In this document: positions 51,042 through 60,509 of the stretch, piece after piece
Position numbering within the stretch: the first letter of the stretch is position 1
How the letters are laid out: each line of letters opens with the position of its first letter
NCBI RefSeq assembly: GCF_023370075.1
Contig: NZ_CP097157.1
Location: forward strand, 1 to 64,000
DNA from: Deinococcus sp. QL22
Lineage (GTDB): Bacteria; Deinococcota; Deinococci; Deinococcales; Deinococcaceae
Direction: 5' to 3'
Length of the DNA stretch: 64,000 nt
Made by a program: the position numbers and the translations under genes
The notes under the pieces: model-generated
The model's database searches: none
What the model saw: only the letters and a program-made list of their open reading frames with translations
What the model was told of the DNA's origin: nothing

Positions 51042-51142
51042 GGGCGCGGCGGCTGGTCGCGCCGTTCGTTGCTTTCTCACTGACGGCCTGCACGTTGCTC
51101 AGTCCGCCGCCCCCTGAGCCGCTGGCGCAAGCGTTCGCCTAG
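51038..51142 (+). CDS. Tiny lipoprotein-like peptide, 34 residues
   Basis: The frame starts at GTG 51038, overlapping the preceding stop, and reads MRARRLVAPFVAFSLTACTL with a lipobox-like LTAC, then a Pro-rich tail. It may be a genuine small lipoprotein coupled to the gene before it, or the start of a truncated larger lipoprotein. Confidence 0.4.
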   Translation: MRARRLVAPFVAFSLTACTLLSPPPPEPLAQAFA

Positions 51143-51387
51143 CACTACTTAAACACGGATTTTCGCAATCTAGACGGTAGTCATGCATGTATGACAGGCT
51201 GGCACATGATCGTTGCTCAGGATAATGCTCTGCCCTTTCTGCGAGTCTTGTGACGAAGTCGGTCGCTGTATTTGCACACCCTAATTCAATGCTAGGGAGA
51301 GTGGAGAAACAAAGCGATATGGCGGATGACCCATCTCCTTGCTTGACCTCCCCTGATCTCAGATCAGGCTAGGCTTGGGAGACCCTC

Positions 51388-51789
51388 ATGCGACTCAAAG
51401 ATGTGCGACATACACGCGATCTCTCTTCCCTCCCACAACTTGATGGCAAGGCGTTCACGCTGGTGACGATCCAGGACTACTACGATGGTCCGCTGACAGG
51501 CCTCGTGCAGCAGCACAATCAACACTACTGGTACGAAATCATCGACTCTCCCCTGGATGGGGGATCTCGCTACGTCATCGCCCAAATAGATGAGGAAGCC
51601 GTTCAGGACGAGCTGTACTGGGACCACCTCTTTAGTGCCCTCGTGTGTGATGATCGGTTTCGTCCATCTCGCAACCATCCACCTGAACGACAGGCGATGT
51701 TCTATGACGCTTACCGCAAGCGAACCCCTCTCGACATTGAAAACGCTGGTGTGATCGGTTGGATGTACATGTGGGCTGCTGAAAGTTGA
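51388..51789 (+). CDS. Hypothetical protein, 133 residues
   Basis: The frame starts at ATG 51388. It has a hydrophilic protein with an aromatic-rich core (QDYYDGPLTGLVQQHNQHYWYEII, SRYVIAQIDEEAVQDELYWDHLFSALV) and no signal peptide. Segments like this appear in small DUF proteins of accessory regions, but I cannot name one. It stands alone between a lipoprotein pair and the first IS6-like copy. Confidence 0.55.
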   Translation: MRLKDVRHTRDLSSLPQLDGKAFTLVTIQDYYDGPLTGLVQQHNQHYWYEIIDSPLDGGSRYVIAQIDEEAVQDELYWDHLFSALVCDDRFRPSRNHPPERQAMFYDAYRKRTPLDIENAGVIGWMYMWAAES

Positions 51790-51907
51790 GCGCAGCGAAC
51801 ACTGGAGTCACCTCACTCAACACGACTCAAACACAGAGGTTGCCGGTGAAGCTGGTTGAACAGACTTGGGGGACACTCCCTTCGCGGGTGGATCACGAGC
51901 GAGGCAC

Positions 51908-52036
51908 ATGAGTGGAGCGCGGCTTGAGGGAGGACGCGCCCTTTTAGTGCCTGCGCCTTTGGCGACTGTTCCGGTTTTTGTCCTAGCAGAGTCCAGCCGG
52001 TTGGCAGAGCTTCTGGCTGCTGCGGAAGAGTTCTAA
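51908..52036 (+). CDS. Possible small protein or fragment
   Basis: A 42-residue frame from ATG 51908 to TAA 52034-52036 is Ala/Leu-rich (LLVPAPLATVPVFVLAESSRLAELL). It ends just before the IS6-like copy at 52050 and may be the remnant of a gene cut by it. Confidence 0.3.
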   Translation: MSGARLEGGRALLVPAPLATVPVFVLAESSRLAELLAAAEEF

Positions 52037-52049
52037 CCCCCCTCGCAAG

Positions 52050-52883
52050 GGTTGTGTTGCCTTAATCGGATTGGAGTCGGCTGACCCGCCGTGACCGACC
52101 CGAAACCCTACCGTCACCGTTTCCCACTAACCATCATCCAGCACGCCGTTTGGCTATACCACCGCTTTCCTCTCCGCTAGCGTGATGTCCAAGAACTCCT
52201 CCATCAACGCGGTATTGAGGTCAGCCATGAGACCCTGCGCGAATGGTGCCTTAAATTCGGTGCTCTCTTCGCTGACTCCTTACGGCACCGTGAACCCCGC
52301 TGGGGTTCACGGTGGCATCTCGACGAGGTTTGTACGACTGTGGATGGCGTTCGACACGGGTTGTGGAGAGCGGTAGACGAGTCCGGTTTCGTCCTCGACA
52401 TCCTCCTTCAGCGGCATCGCGACACCGAGGCTGCGAAAACCTTTCTGACCAAGCTTCTGGGTGAATATGACGTTCCAGAGGTCATCTGCACCGATCAACT
52501 GCGGAGCTCCGGTGCCGCGATCCGAGAAATCCCGAGCCTGGTCCACGTCGACCACCAGCAGGTGGTCTCCAGGGCACGCTGCAACAATCTGGCCCTGCAA
52601 TCTCACCGCCCCACACGACGTCAAGAACGGAGTCAGCAGGGGTTCAGACGGAGGAGACGCGCGTAGGAATTGCTGAGCCTGCACGCACGACCCTCTAAAC
52701 CTCCACCCTCATTCCCGCACCAGCGTTTCCGCCCAGCCCAGACGAAAGAATCAGAGACAAGCGTTCCAGACCGGGTCATCGGTAAGCGTTCCAGACCGGG
52801 TCATCGGTCGCGGCAGGGGTCGCCTGAATCTCAGGCCACCCCTGCCCTCCCCATACCCGGCCCCGAATGAAGGCAACACAACC
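52050..52883 (+). mobile_element. IS6-type element, copy 1 (dead)
   Basis: Ends GGTTGTGTTGCCTTAA (52050-52065) and the complement AAGGCAACACAACC (52870-52883) bound the element. The same ends occur at 57042 and 57850. A 25-bp segment (AGCGTTCCAGACCGGGTC...) is tandemly repeated near 52765-52815. The transposase inside has two stop codons. Confidence 0.82.
52091..52810 (+). pseudogene. IS6-family transposase, copy 1, two nonsense codons
   Basis: One frame from GTG 52091 carries the family's motifs: HLDEVCTTVDGVRHGLWRAVD (first Asp), EVICTDQLRSSGAAI (second Asp) and QSHRPTRRQERSQQGF (Glu region). It has in-frame TAG codons at 52178-52180 and 52664-52666. The catalytic residues survive, so inactivation is recent. 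Confidence 0.85.
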
Positions 52884-52928
52884 CCGCCGCTGACTTGCCT
52901 TCCAGTCTCAACGACAAGGCTGCGTCCC

Positions 52929-53759
52929 TCAATTCCGCCCCCCAAGTTGAGCTTTGCGCTCCCCGCCGTCAATGGCCTGCCCACCTAAACCGTCGTCTCC
53001 CCCTCGTATCAAAGGATCGGTCGTGGCCAGTGTCCAGCCTGTGCTCTGCACCCGCTCTTGATGACTCCCCCCCTGATCTTCCTCAGGCCCGCAGGCTGAG
53101 CAAACCCGCAACAAACCAGCCACCTCCTGCGTCTGTCCGCATCCTAAGCAGGCCACCACACCACGGTGTGTCGCTCCGACATCTAGGATCAGAGGCCACT
53201 GCACATCCCACGGCGGTACGACCGGCAGGCCAGGAGGGGGGCTGCCTTGATGGGTGAACACCGTCAGGCTTCCGTCTTGCTCAAAATAGGCCCGCTGGAC
53301 TTCACCCAGTTGCCGCACCCCTTGGCCTCTCAATCGCTCAAACAGGTCTTCCCGGCTGAGATTGGCCTGCCTCAGTGCGTTGGGCACCATCACGCCGTCC
53401 CGCACAAGTTCGACGGGCACACCTTCAATAAAAGTTTCGACGCGTTCACTGCGAATGACCAGCCAGGTGAGGAGTCGCTGCAATCCAACCACCATACCCA
53501 ACGCCAACATGGCGTGCAGTAAAGGCACTTCGGGATAAAACATGGGATCGCCCGCCGCCGACCCCAGGCCGATCACGATAGCGAGCTCCAGCGGGCTGAG
53601 CTGCGCCAGTCCCCGCTTGCCGGTGATGCGGAGCAGCAGCATCAGCCACCCGAACATCAGGGCGGTGCGAAAGACGATTTCAAGAAGAAACAGTGGGGGC
53701 ACATCGCCCAGAAACATGCGTTCCCAGTCGAAAGGCACCATGTCAGTGCTCACAGGCAC
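52929..53759 (-). CDS. YetF-type (DUF421) membrane protein
   Basis: The N-terminal ~90 residues form three hydrophobic helices (LFLLEIVFRTALMFGWLMLLL, SPLELAIVIGLGSAAGDPMFYP, LLHAMLALGMVVGLQRLLTWLVI). They are followed by the soluble DUF421 domain with RSERVETFIEGVPVELVRDGV and LFERLRGQGVRQLGEVQRAYFEQDGSLTVF, the typical YetF signature. A C-terminal segment with CLGCGQ...CSACG could bind zinc and is extra. The last ~40 residues near the IS6 copy look poorly conserved. Family members sit in the membrane with unknown roles, some linked to spore or stress lipid functions. Confidence 0.85.
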   Translation of the reverse strand: MPVSTDMVPFDWERMFLGDVPPLFLLEIVFRTALMFGWLMLLLRITGKRGLAQLSPLELAIVIGLGSAAGDPMFYPEVPLLHAMLALGMVVGLQRLLTWLVIRSERVETFIEGVPVELVRDGVMVPNALRQANLSREDLFERLRGQGVRQLGEVQRAYFEQDGSLTVFTHQGSPPPGLPVVPPWDVQWPLILDVGATHRGVVACLGCGQTQEVAGLLRVCSACGPEEDQGGSHQERVQSTGWTLATTDPLIRGGDDGLGGQAIDGGERKAQLGGRN

Positions 53760-54138
53760 CGGTCTGGGAGGGGTTCACTGGTTGACAGATGGGCATGGAA
53801 GCATGCTGTACTTGGCTGAAGTCTGAGCTGGGTACGGTAGGGTTCCCAGAGCCCACGCCTGATACGTTTGCGGTGTTCAGGGGGTGAGGCGGGCATCCAT
53901 CAAAGTCTACCCAGGAAAGCTCGACTGAAGACCTCGCGTCAGCTGGGAAACAACAGGACAGGGCACGCTGAACATTGATCGTCTGTTGAGTCATGAGATG
54001 GATGCCCGCCAGGGAGTGGATAACCAGCAGGTCATTCCTGAACCACTTGAGCACGATTGCCAGCCGTTTGACCCGACGATCGTGCGGCTAATGCCTGCAC
54101 CGACGCCAGCAATTTCACGGCAGCTCCCACACCCAGGT
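53760..54138. other. Intergenic, no gene seen
   Basis: About 380 bases; short frames only, none with motif or ribosome site. Confidence 0.4.
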
Positions 54139-54474
54139 TCACCCCCGGGAGGGCGTCAAGTCACTGAGTAAACCGCTGTACTGCACCTGGGAATGCTGCT
54201 CCAACCGCAAGAATAGATTGGCGATCGCTGTTTCTGGGCGCGGATACAACGCCAAGGTCTCGTGCGGCCGAGACCGCGTCATCATCCGGGGATCCACCTG
54301 AAACCACCATGTTTGTGGATGCGGCATCAGCACCGCAGCTCCAAAATCCGCACCCATCAACACGGCCACCTTCTCGGGCTCCAAGGCCCGAACTTCCGCG
54401 AGGTAATACTGTCCCTGAGGTCCCAGGAACAGCGCGCTGTTGCCTTGGCGGCGTTGGAAGGTCAAGGTGATCAT
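54139..54474 (-). CDS. Hypothetical protein, 111 residues
   Basis: The start at ATG 54474 opens MITLTFQRRQGNSALFLGPQGQYYLAEVRALEPEKVAVLMGADFGAAVL, a beta-rich start with no signal peptide; the frame to 54558 is longer but polar. The pattern suggests a small beta-domain. I do not recognise the family. It precedes a gene truncated by an IS6-like element, on the same strand. Confidence 0.5.
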   Translation of the reverse strand: MITLTFQRRQGNSALFLGPQGQYYLAEVRALEPEKVAVLMGADFGAAVLMPHPQTWWFQVDPRMMTRSRPHETLALYPRPETAIANLFLRLEQHSQVQYSGLLSDLTPSRG

Positions 54475-54561
54475 GCCGCACTGTAGAGCTCGGCTCCGCC
54501 CACTGCTTCCAGATGTCGAAGCACCTGCGCGATTCAAACGTCGATGTTCTGTTGCCACCGC

Positions 54562-55164
54562 TTAAAATTCCTCGTCCAGACGAGCGAGTTCTTGAGTCCC
54601 ACGCACCACTTCCACCACGTTATCGCGGTGCAAGGCTACCAAAAGAGTCGCGGCCTCTTCGGTGGGGAATTTGAGCGTTTCGGCAATGGTCCACACGTCC
54701 CGAACGCCGTCCAAGTGCCGCAAAAAGAGATTGGCCCGAATGCTGGACGGGGGCTGATACAGACTAGAGGCAGGCTTAAGCCGCACCACGATCAAGCGCA
54801 GGCCCACCACCGCGCTCGGGTGCACCAGACCGGAAGTCATGAGCTGACGTGCCATCTGCTGGGCGTTATCCGGTTCCAGCCCGGAGGTTTCCATGGCACG
54901 GGCCAGGGTGCGCCGTCCGTTCACCCAACGCAACAGACGCCATTGATCCGGCGAGAGGGTCACGGGTACAGCGGTCTGGCCCAGGCAGAACACGGTGTCC
55001 AGTGGCAACGGCTCACCCATCACCAAGGCCTGGAGCAGGTCTGGGCCGCTGATGCCTGCGGTGGGTTCGGGGAGCAGCCGTGCTGGCTGGAGCGTGTAGC
55101 GCTCCGGGGGGTGTTTGAGGGCGAATGCCAGGCCAAGGCGGGCCTGCAACCGGAGGGGTTCTGT
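54562..55164 (-). pseudogene. DUF4388-like protein, 5' end removed by an IS
   Basis: The remaining ~200 residues contain LRLQARLGLAFALKHPPERYTLQPARL, then a winged-helix-like TLSPDQWRLLRWVNGRRTLARAMETSGLEPDNAQQMARQLMTSGLV and a second similar segment (DGVRDVWTIAETLKFPTEEAATLLVAL). This resembles the C-terminal part of DUF4388 proteins; the assignment is tentative. The gene runs directly into the IS6-like element at 55165, so its original start and N-terminal domain are gone. Expression could come only from the element. Confidence 0.6.
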
Positions 55165-55948
55165 CAGGTTAATCGTGTTGCTGATAGACGGAGCGCAGGG
55201 TGCCCTGAACTTCAGGCCACCCCTGCGCCGACCTCGCGCCACACCTGACATGCCCGGTATTGGTTGCTTCTTCTGAGGTGGGCGGGAACCGTCGTTCGAG
55301 CATGGCGCTGAAGGTTGGTCATCCGGGCGTGGAGATTCAAGAATTCCTGGGTTCGCTTGAGTTTCCTGAAACCGAGCTGGCTCCGCTCTTGTTGTCGTGT
55401 GGGACGGTGCGACTGCTCGACGAGATTATTGCAGCGGGCCGCCCTGATCACCTGCTGATGGTCGACCTCCTGAAGCGCCGGAAGTTCTCGGATGGCGGCC
55501 CCGTAACTGGCCAGCTTGTCGGTGCAGATCGTCTCTGGGACGTGGAATTCGCCGAGCAGGCGAGCCAAGAACGTTCTTGCCGCTTCGGTATCTCGGTGGC
55601 GTTGCAGCAAGACGTCGAGCACGACCCCGTGCTCATCCACGGCTCTCCACAGCCAGTGGCGGACACCGGCAACGGTGGTACAGACTTCGTCCATGTGCCA
55701 CCGGGAACCCCGCCCCTGTTCCCGGTGACGCAGCTCTTCAGCGATGAGCGGCGAGAAGTTGATGTTCCACTCGCGAAGCGTGTCGTGGCTGACCTCAATA
55801 CCACGCCCCTGAAGCAGTTCCTGCACATCTCGGTAACTGAGCCGAAAGCGATGGTACAGCCAAATCGCGTGCTGGATGATGCTGATCGGGAAGCGGTGGC
55901 GGTAGGGCTGACGGTCAGTCACTGGCTACCACCATACCGGTTAACCTG
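55165..55948 (-). mobile_element. IS6-type element, copy 2 (intact)
   Basis: An 11-bp inverted repeat with one mismatch (CAGGTTAATCG at 55165-55175, CGGTTAACCTG at 55938-55948) bounds about 784 bases. The ends differ from those of copies 1 and 3, so it is a separate subfamily. It truncates the gene at 54562-55164. No target duplication was identified. Confidence 0.7.
55212..55922 (-). CDS. IS6-family transposase, copy 2
   Basis: The 236-residue protein has the N-terminal helix-turn-helix region (LSYRDVQELLQGRGIEVSHDTLREW) and an intact catalytic set: WHMDEVCTTVAGVRHWLWRAVDEHG with the first Asp, ETICTDKLASYGAAI with the second, and LVEQSHRPTRQQERSQLGF with the Glu. The length is normal for the IS6/IS26 family and no stop or shift is seen, so the copy may be active. 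It is related to, but clearly different from, copies 1 and 3. Confidence 0.92.
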   Translation of the reverse strand: MTDRQPYRHRFPISIIQHAIWLYHRFRLSYRDVQELLQGRGIEVSHDTLREWNINFSPLIAEELRHREQGRGSRWHMDEVCTTVAGVRHWLWRAVDEHGVVLDVLLQRHRDTEAARTFLARLLGEFHVPETICTDKLASYGAAIRELPALQEVDHQQVIRAARCNNLVEQSHRPTRQQERSQLGFRKLKRTQEFLNLHARMTNLQRHARTTVPAHLRRSNQYRACQVWREVGAGVA

Positions 55949-56049
55949 CCAGAACCTGTCGCATGCAGTTATGTTCAGAGCGAAAATCATCACCACTGGT
56001 CTTCGGTGCTGAGCGAGCATGGCTACGACGAGCTGCATTGAGATTTAAA

Positions 56050-57096
56050 TCAAGCTCGCACAGTCACACGTGCGCCGTCCTCTTCCAAGTGCACGGAGTC
56101 AATGAAGCGGACAACCCGGCTCGCATAGCCCATCACAACCGAATGTGTTCGTGCCCCTCCACCAAAACGGCGCACACCCTGCAATAATTCCCCATCTGTC
56201 AAACCAGTTGCAGAAAACACCAACTGCTGACCAGGCGCCAGGTCAGCAGTGCTGTAAACCTGCGTTTCATCTAATCCCATGCCTCTGAGCCGTTGGCGCT
56301 GCTCATCCGATTCAGGCATAAAACGGCCCTGGATTTCGCCGCCGAGGCATTTGAGGGCGGCGGCGGTGATCACACCTTCCGGCGCGCCGCCCCAACCCAT
56401 GACTGCGTGAACACCTGTACCCCGCATCGCCGCTGCAAGAGAGGCGATTACGTCGCCTTGCGCAATGAGCTTGACCCTTGCGCCAGCATCACGAACGGCT
56501 TCGATTAACGCTTTGTGGCGCTCCCGGTCAAGAATCACAATTGTCAGGTCTTCGATGCTTCGTTCAAGGCTTGCAGCGAGCGCCACGAGGTTTTTTTCGA
56601 TCGGCCAGTCGAGATGAACGCGGCCTGCAGCAGGAGGGGGGACGACAAGTTTATCCATATAGATATCAGGCGCATGAAGAAGGCCGCCACTCTCCGCAAT
56701 AGCGATTACTGCAATGCCATTGGGCAACCCTTTGGCTGCAACGGTCGTGCCTTCAACAGGATCAACGGCAATATCAATGATGACGTGCCGTGCACCGCTC
56801 CCCATCTTTTCCCCTATGTACAACATAGGTGCCTCATCCATCTCTCCTTCACCTATGACAACCGTCCCCTCGATATCAAGCGTATTTAAAGCATCTCGCA
56901 TGGCCTGAGTGGCCGCCTGATCAATCTCGTGCTCGTTGCCCTTTCCAACCCAATGGGAAGCTGCGAGTGCTGCCCGCTCTGTAACGCGTACGGTCTCCAA
57001 AACCAAGGCATGCTCCAATTGCAGTTCGGAGGTGTTTTTAGGGTTGTGTTGCCTTAATTGGACCGAGGTAGGCTGACCATCCGTGACCGACGCCAA
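56050..57096 (-). CDS. glpX: Fructose-1,6-bisphosphatase class II with IS-derived N-terminus
   Basis: From residue ~20 the protein is a normal class II FBPase (GlpX): [60 protein letters not shown] with the metal-binding DxxEG motif, and [27 protein letters not shown]. It dephosphorylates fructose-1,6-bisphosphate in gluconeogenesis. The first ~16 residues of the open frame (from a TTG at 57096) are encoded by the end of IS6 copy 3, whose inverted repeat begins at 57042-57057. The native start codon is lost or was near 57035, so translation may now begin inside the IS. A plasmid copy of glpX is probably in addition to a chromosomal one. Confidence 0.9.
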   Translation of the reverse strand: MASVTDGQPTSVQLRQHNPKNTSELQLEHALVLETVRVTERAALAASHWVGKGNEHEIDQAATQAMRDALNTLDIEGTVVIGEGEMDEAPMLYIGEKMGSGARHVIIDIAVDPVEGTTVAAKGLPNGIAVIAIAESGGLLHAPDIYMDKLVVPPPAAGRVHLDWPIEKNLVALAASLERSIEDLTIVILDRERHKALIEAVRDAGARVKLIAQGDVIASLAAAMRGTGVHAVMGWGGAPEGVITAAALKCLGGEIQGRFMPESDEQRQRLRGMGLDETQVYSTADLAPGQQLVFSATGLTDGELLQGVRRFGGGARTHSVVMGYASRVVRFIDSVHLEEDGARVTVRA

Positions 57097-57850
57097 GCCT
57101 TACCGCCACCGTTTCCCCATGACCATCATCCAACACGCCGTGTGGCTGTACCACCGCTTTCCGCTCAGCGACCGGGACGTCCAAGAATTGCTGCACGAGC
57201 GCGGCATCGAGGTAAGCCACGAGACGCTCCGCGAGTGGTGCATCAAGTTCAGTTCCCGATTTGTGGAAGAACTGCGTTATCGGGAACCCCGCCGGGGTTC
57301 AGGGTGGTATTTGGATGAGGTCTGCACGACAGTGGATGGTGTCCGGCACTGGTTGTGGCGGGCGGTAGACCAGTACGGCTTTGTGCTTGACATCCTGCTT
57401 CAGCGGCACCGCGACACTGAAGCTGCGAAGACCTTCCTGACTCGCCTCCTGGGTGAGTACGATGTCCCAGAGGTCATTCACACCGGGTCAGCTGTGGAGT
57501 TATGGAGCGGCGATCCGGGAACTCCCGAGCCTGGTCAATGCCGACCACCAGCAGGTGATCTCCACGGCGCGCTGCAACAATTTGATCGAACAATCTCACC
57601 GTTCCACACGGCGTCAAGAGCGACAACAGCAAGGATTCAAGCGGAGAACACGAGCGCAGGAATTTCTGAGCCTACACGCCCGAATTGAGAATCTCCATCA
57701 TCACACCCGAACGAGCGTCTCCGCATCGAACAGACGAAGCAATCAGAGAAAAGCGTTCCAGACGTGGTCGATGATCGCGGCAGGAGTGGCCTGAACTTCA
57801 GGCCACTCCTGCCCTCCGTTTGTCATGAGATCAGTTAAGGCAACACAACC
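57042..57850 (+). mobile_element. IS6-type element, copy 3 (dead)
   Basis: Perfect 16-bp ends GGTTGTGTTGCCTTAA (57042-57057) and its complement (57835-57850) bound 809 bases. The same ends occur at copy 1. On the left it has displaced the start of glpX and on the right it cuts a SUKH-3 gene. No matching 8-bp target duplication flanks it, so it may have recombined with another copy. Confidence 0.88.
57083..57794 (+). pseudogene. IS6-family transposase, copy 3, frameshifted
   Basis: The first frame (GTG start at 57083) runs through LDEVCTTVDGVRHWLWRAVDQYG and EAAKTFLTRLLGEYDVPEVIHTG. An extra G near 57486 shifts the frame, and the second frame continues QLWSYGAAIRELPSLVNADHQQVISTARCNNLIEQSHRSTRRQERQQQGF to 57794. 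The residue usually the second catalytic Asp (CTD) is Gly (HTG). The copy is dead twice over. Confidence 0.85.
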
Positions 57851-58073
57851 TTACGGAGTATGTTTCATCGTCAAGTGTCTTTTTGTTGAAATCTCCCAAG
57901 CCATCGAATGACTGCAGAAATGCGAGAGCGCTGGGGAATGGCGCCTCCCATCCCCGTGTGCTGAGGAGGGCAAGATGATCACCTACGTCATACTCTCTGT
58001 CTTCTGACCAGCCCCTGTGTTCAAGCCAGAGGAGGGTTTGACTGTTCAATGCCGCTTTGATGGTTTTGTTCAC
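57851..58073 (-). pseudogene. SUKH-3-type immunity protein, truncated by an IS
   Basis: The frame starts at GTG 58073 with an upstream GGAG and reads AALNSQTLLWLEHRGWSEDREYDVGDHLALL and PFPSALAFLQSFDGLGD. This is the N-terminal half of SUKH-3 proteins (W-x-x-x-R-x-x-D... then F-P-x-A-x-x-F-L-x-x-F-x-G-L). The rest is cut off at the IS6 end (57850). SUKH-3 proteins protect against polymorphic toxins; the fragment is probably inactive. Confidence 0.72.
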
Positions 58074-58299
58074 TCGGGCTCCTCAAATTCAGTTGAGCAC
58101 GACGAGCTTCCAGAAAGATTCAGCCCGCCAGAGGCACAGGCAGCAGACTAAACACGCATCTACCCCTCTGGTTTGAACGGGGGTTTAAGCTGGCGGAATG
58201 ACGCTGCCCGCTCGCCGTGTTCATTCGTCTGGTTCGCTCCAGGCGCCACGAGGTATTCAGAAATGAAGTACGAAGACAAATGAGCTCGTCTGCTGGAGA
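58074..58299. other. Intergenic, no gene seen
   Basis: Between the truncated SUKH-3 gene and the membrane protein gene; no motif or hairpin noted. Confidence 0.35.
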
Positions 58300-58980
58300 T
58301 CAGCCATCTTTCAGGGTAAGAGGAACATCGGCCACCGCAGTAGGACGCCGCCCAGCGCGAACAATCAAGCGCCGCAAGTTCACGACCCAGGCGAAATACA
58401 GCAGGAGCAGAACCGGCAGGCACAGCTGCGTCACCGCTTTCCAGGCGGGGTACAGCGGTCCTGGCTGAGGTCCGTAAGTCTTGTTGTACGCCTGAGGCGT
58501 GATCCAGGAAACATCCCGAAGTTCTTGAAACTCTGTTCGAGCCAAGCGTTGCCAGGTGTTCTTCGTCCGATCAATGACGCCGATGCCTTCTTCAGAACGC
58601 ACATACACGCGCTCTGCACGGACGGCAACCTCGTTCGCATACATCAGCTGGGGGCGCTCTGGATTCTCCTCCTGGGTGACCCCTGGCCCCAGCACCAGCG
58701 AACGGTCTGGTGGAATTCGGACGATCAGGGTATAGCTGAGACTCACAGGAACGTTCTTGTACCCAACGCTGGTATCAACGCCGGAATTCGTCAGATAGTT
58801 GCTCTGCTCAGTGGAGACAAAGTCGTACACCCCCATCAGAATCCAGGGCAGGAACAGCCCCACCACGGCGGCCCCCATGGCCCTGGGATGATAACGGGTC
58901 ACTCCGCGTACCGCCGCCCATATTCCCAAGCCCAGGGCGCCCAACAAGAACAAATACGCCAGGCCCAGGACGATGAACAT
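58300..58980 (-). CDS. Membrane protein of unknown family
   Basis: The 226-residue protein has two N-terminal hydrophobic helices (MFIVLGLAYLFLLGALGLGIWAAV; AMGAAVVGLFLPWILMGVYDFV). A soluble domain of ~120 residues follows, with RIPPDRSLVLGPGVTQEENPERP and repeated strand segments, and then a last helix (AVTQLCLPVLLLLYFAWVVNLRRL) before a basic tail. The soluble part is therefore outside the membrane between helices 2 and 3. I do not recognise a family. The start is ATG 58980. Confidence 0.6.
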   Translation of the reverse strand: MFIVLGLAYLFLLGALGLGIWAAVRGVTRYHPRAMGAAVVGLFLPWILMGVYDFVSTEQSNYLTNSGVDTSVGYKNVPVSLSYTLIVRIPPDRSLVLGPGVTQEENPERPQLMYANEVAVRAERVYVRSEEGIGVIDRTKNTWQRLARTEFQELRDVSWITPQAYNKTYGPQPGPLYPAWKAVTQLCLPVLLLLYFAWVVNLRRLIVRAGRRPTAVADVPLTLKDG

Positions 58981-59378
58981 GCTCTCAGCATGACGGCCTG
59001 AGCCCAGTCAGATGTCTCGCCCCTGCTGTAAAAATCCCAGGTCTCTCCCTCCAACAGGGGCCACGTGCGAGGGTACAAAACCTGCCCCGTTTGAAGGAGT
59101 GTGCGATCTAGCGCAGGCTAAGCCCTGTCTTCAGAACGAGCCGGCGTAGGCACGTGGACGCTTGGACGCGGAGAAGTCCAGCACGGGGTGTTGTCTTCGC
59201 CGTCTGTGGGCTGGCCAGCTTACTGCTCGCCGTGCGGGAGCGGCACAAGGGGTGCAAGCCCGGTACAGGCGGCAGACTATGACACGGGAGGCAAGGGTGG
59301 GACGATGGAGATCTCCAAGGGGATTGCACTTCGCAGAGGGGTTAAAGCCGCTGTCTCGGTGAGGGTTGGCGCACAGAC
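58981..59378. other. Intergenic, no gene seen
   Basis: About 400 bases; a few short frames without motifs. GC-rich segments near 59150-59280 give frames on both strands that look like shadows. Confidence 0.4.
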
Positions 59379-59420
59379 GTGGGGGGCAAGAGGCAACAAC
59401 ACCCTCTAAAATGGTTCGGA

Positions 59421-59963
59421 ATGCTCCCTCCGACCCCCTGGGTAACGATGCTCAATCGTCCCAGACAAGCCTTCTCCACGGTTCTGGATCAGCCCCGGTT
59501 CAATACCCACGTCGGGTATGTGCTGGCCGTTTTCATCTTGGCCACCTCGGTGACCCTCGTGCTGACCGCTCCAAGGCCCTTGTCACTGGTGACGTATATC
59601 TTCCTTTCTTGGATCAGCCTTGTTCTGATGTTCTATGTCATGAATCTCCTGTGTCTGTTGACGGCCCGTGCTTTGGGCGGCGGGGCCGGCTGGAAAAGAC
59701 AGCAGTTGGCACTGGTCTGGGGCCTCTACCCGATGATTCTGGTCCCCTTCATTGGTGGCCTGCTCCTGTTTGGAGTGAGTCAAGCGACGGGGGAGCCAAT
59801 TTCAGAACTTATCCTCTGGCTCTCCGGCGGAATCGGCGGCCTCTGGTCGGTGGGTCTCACCGCCCTGAACTTGGCCACAGTGCATGGTTTGAGTGTTCAG
59901 CAAGGGTGGATCTCGGCTTGGCCCGTCCTGCTCTACCTCATTGGTGGTCTCCTCGCGGGTTGA
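59421..59963 (+). CDS. Yip1-like membrane protein
   Basis: The start at ATG 59421 (frame open from 59379) gives about 180 residues. There is a basic amphipathic start with MLNRPRQAFSTVLDQPRF, then five hydrophobic helices with HVGYVLAVFILATSVTLVL, LVTYIFLSWISLVLMFYVMNLLCLL, LALVWGLYPMILVPFIGGLLLFG and ISAWPVLLYLIGGLLAG. The P-x-x-x-x-x-x-x-P start and helix spacing match the bacterial Yip1-domain family, whose role is unknown. It stands alone. Confidence 0.7.
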   Translation: MLPPTPWVTMLNRPRQAFSTVLDQPRFNTHVGYVLAVFILATSVTLVLTAPRPLSLVTYIFLSWISLVLMFYVMNLLCLLTARALGGGAGWKRQQLALVWGLYPMILVPFIGGLLLFGVSQATGEPISELILWLSGGIGGLWSVGLTALNLATVHGLSVQQGWISAWPVLLYLIGGLLAG

Positions 59964-60144
59964 GGTGGGGCGCAAGACGGATGACGCCTGCTTCAAGGAT
60001 GTGGATCCAATGGCGCGCTGGCGTCTGATCCTCTATCACGCCTCTGCGGCTCAGCAAGGCGTGCGTGTTCAACAGTGTCTGAGTTGCGCCCTCCTCTCCC
60101 GAACGTCGCGGCCGCTGATGCTGAAAATTCTCTTGTCCCCCAGC

Positions 60145-60441
60145 TCACGAACGGAGCACTCTTTGTCTGTCCAGCACGCGTTTGACCTGTACGGCATTCC
60201 AAGGGTCGCCCTGGCGGGTTTGAAAGCCGTGCACTTCCAGCTGAGCCGCCAAGGCACGCAGACTGAGCCCCTGCGACCGAAGTGCCCCGGCATAGGCAGC
60301 ACCGCTTTTGACTCTCTTTTCCGCTTCCTGCTGATCCAGACTTTGTGCTGGATGCTGTGCAATTGCAGAAATGGTCGACTCAGGACTGACCGATGAATCG
60401 GATTTCGGGTGCCTTGGCCACGATCTTTGTTCGGCGGGCAA
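60145..60441 (-). pseudogene. Serine-recombinase C-terminal remnant
   Basis: The frame's second half, GLSLRALAAQLEVHGFQTRQGDPWNAVQVKRVLDRQ, matches the small helix-turn-helix domain at the C-terminus of resolvase/invertase-type serine recombinases (G-x-S-L-R-x-x-A-x-x-L-x-x-x-G-x-x-T-x-x-G-x-x-W). No catalytic Ser domain precedes it. It could also be a small free-standing protein, but a remnant is more likely. Confidence 0.55.
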
Positions 60442-60509
60442 AGTTGGCCACGCCAGGTTGGTTGGCGCGTTACCTTGGACTCACGTTTTCATTCTCTGGA
60501 GGCTTTCCA

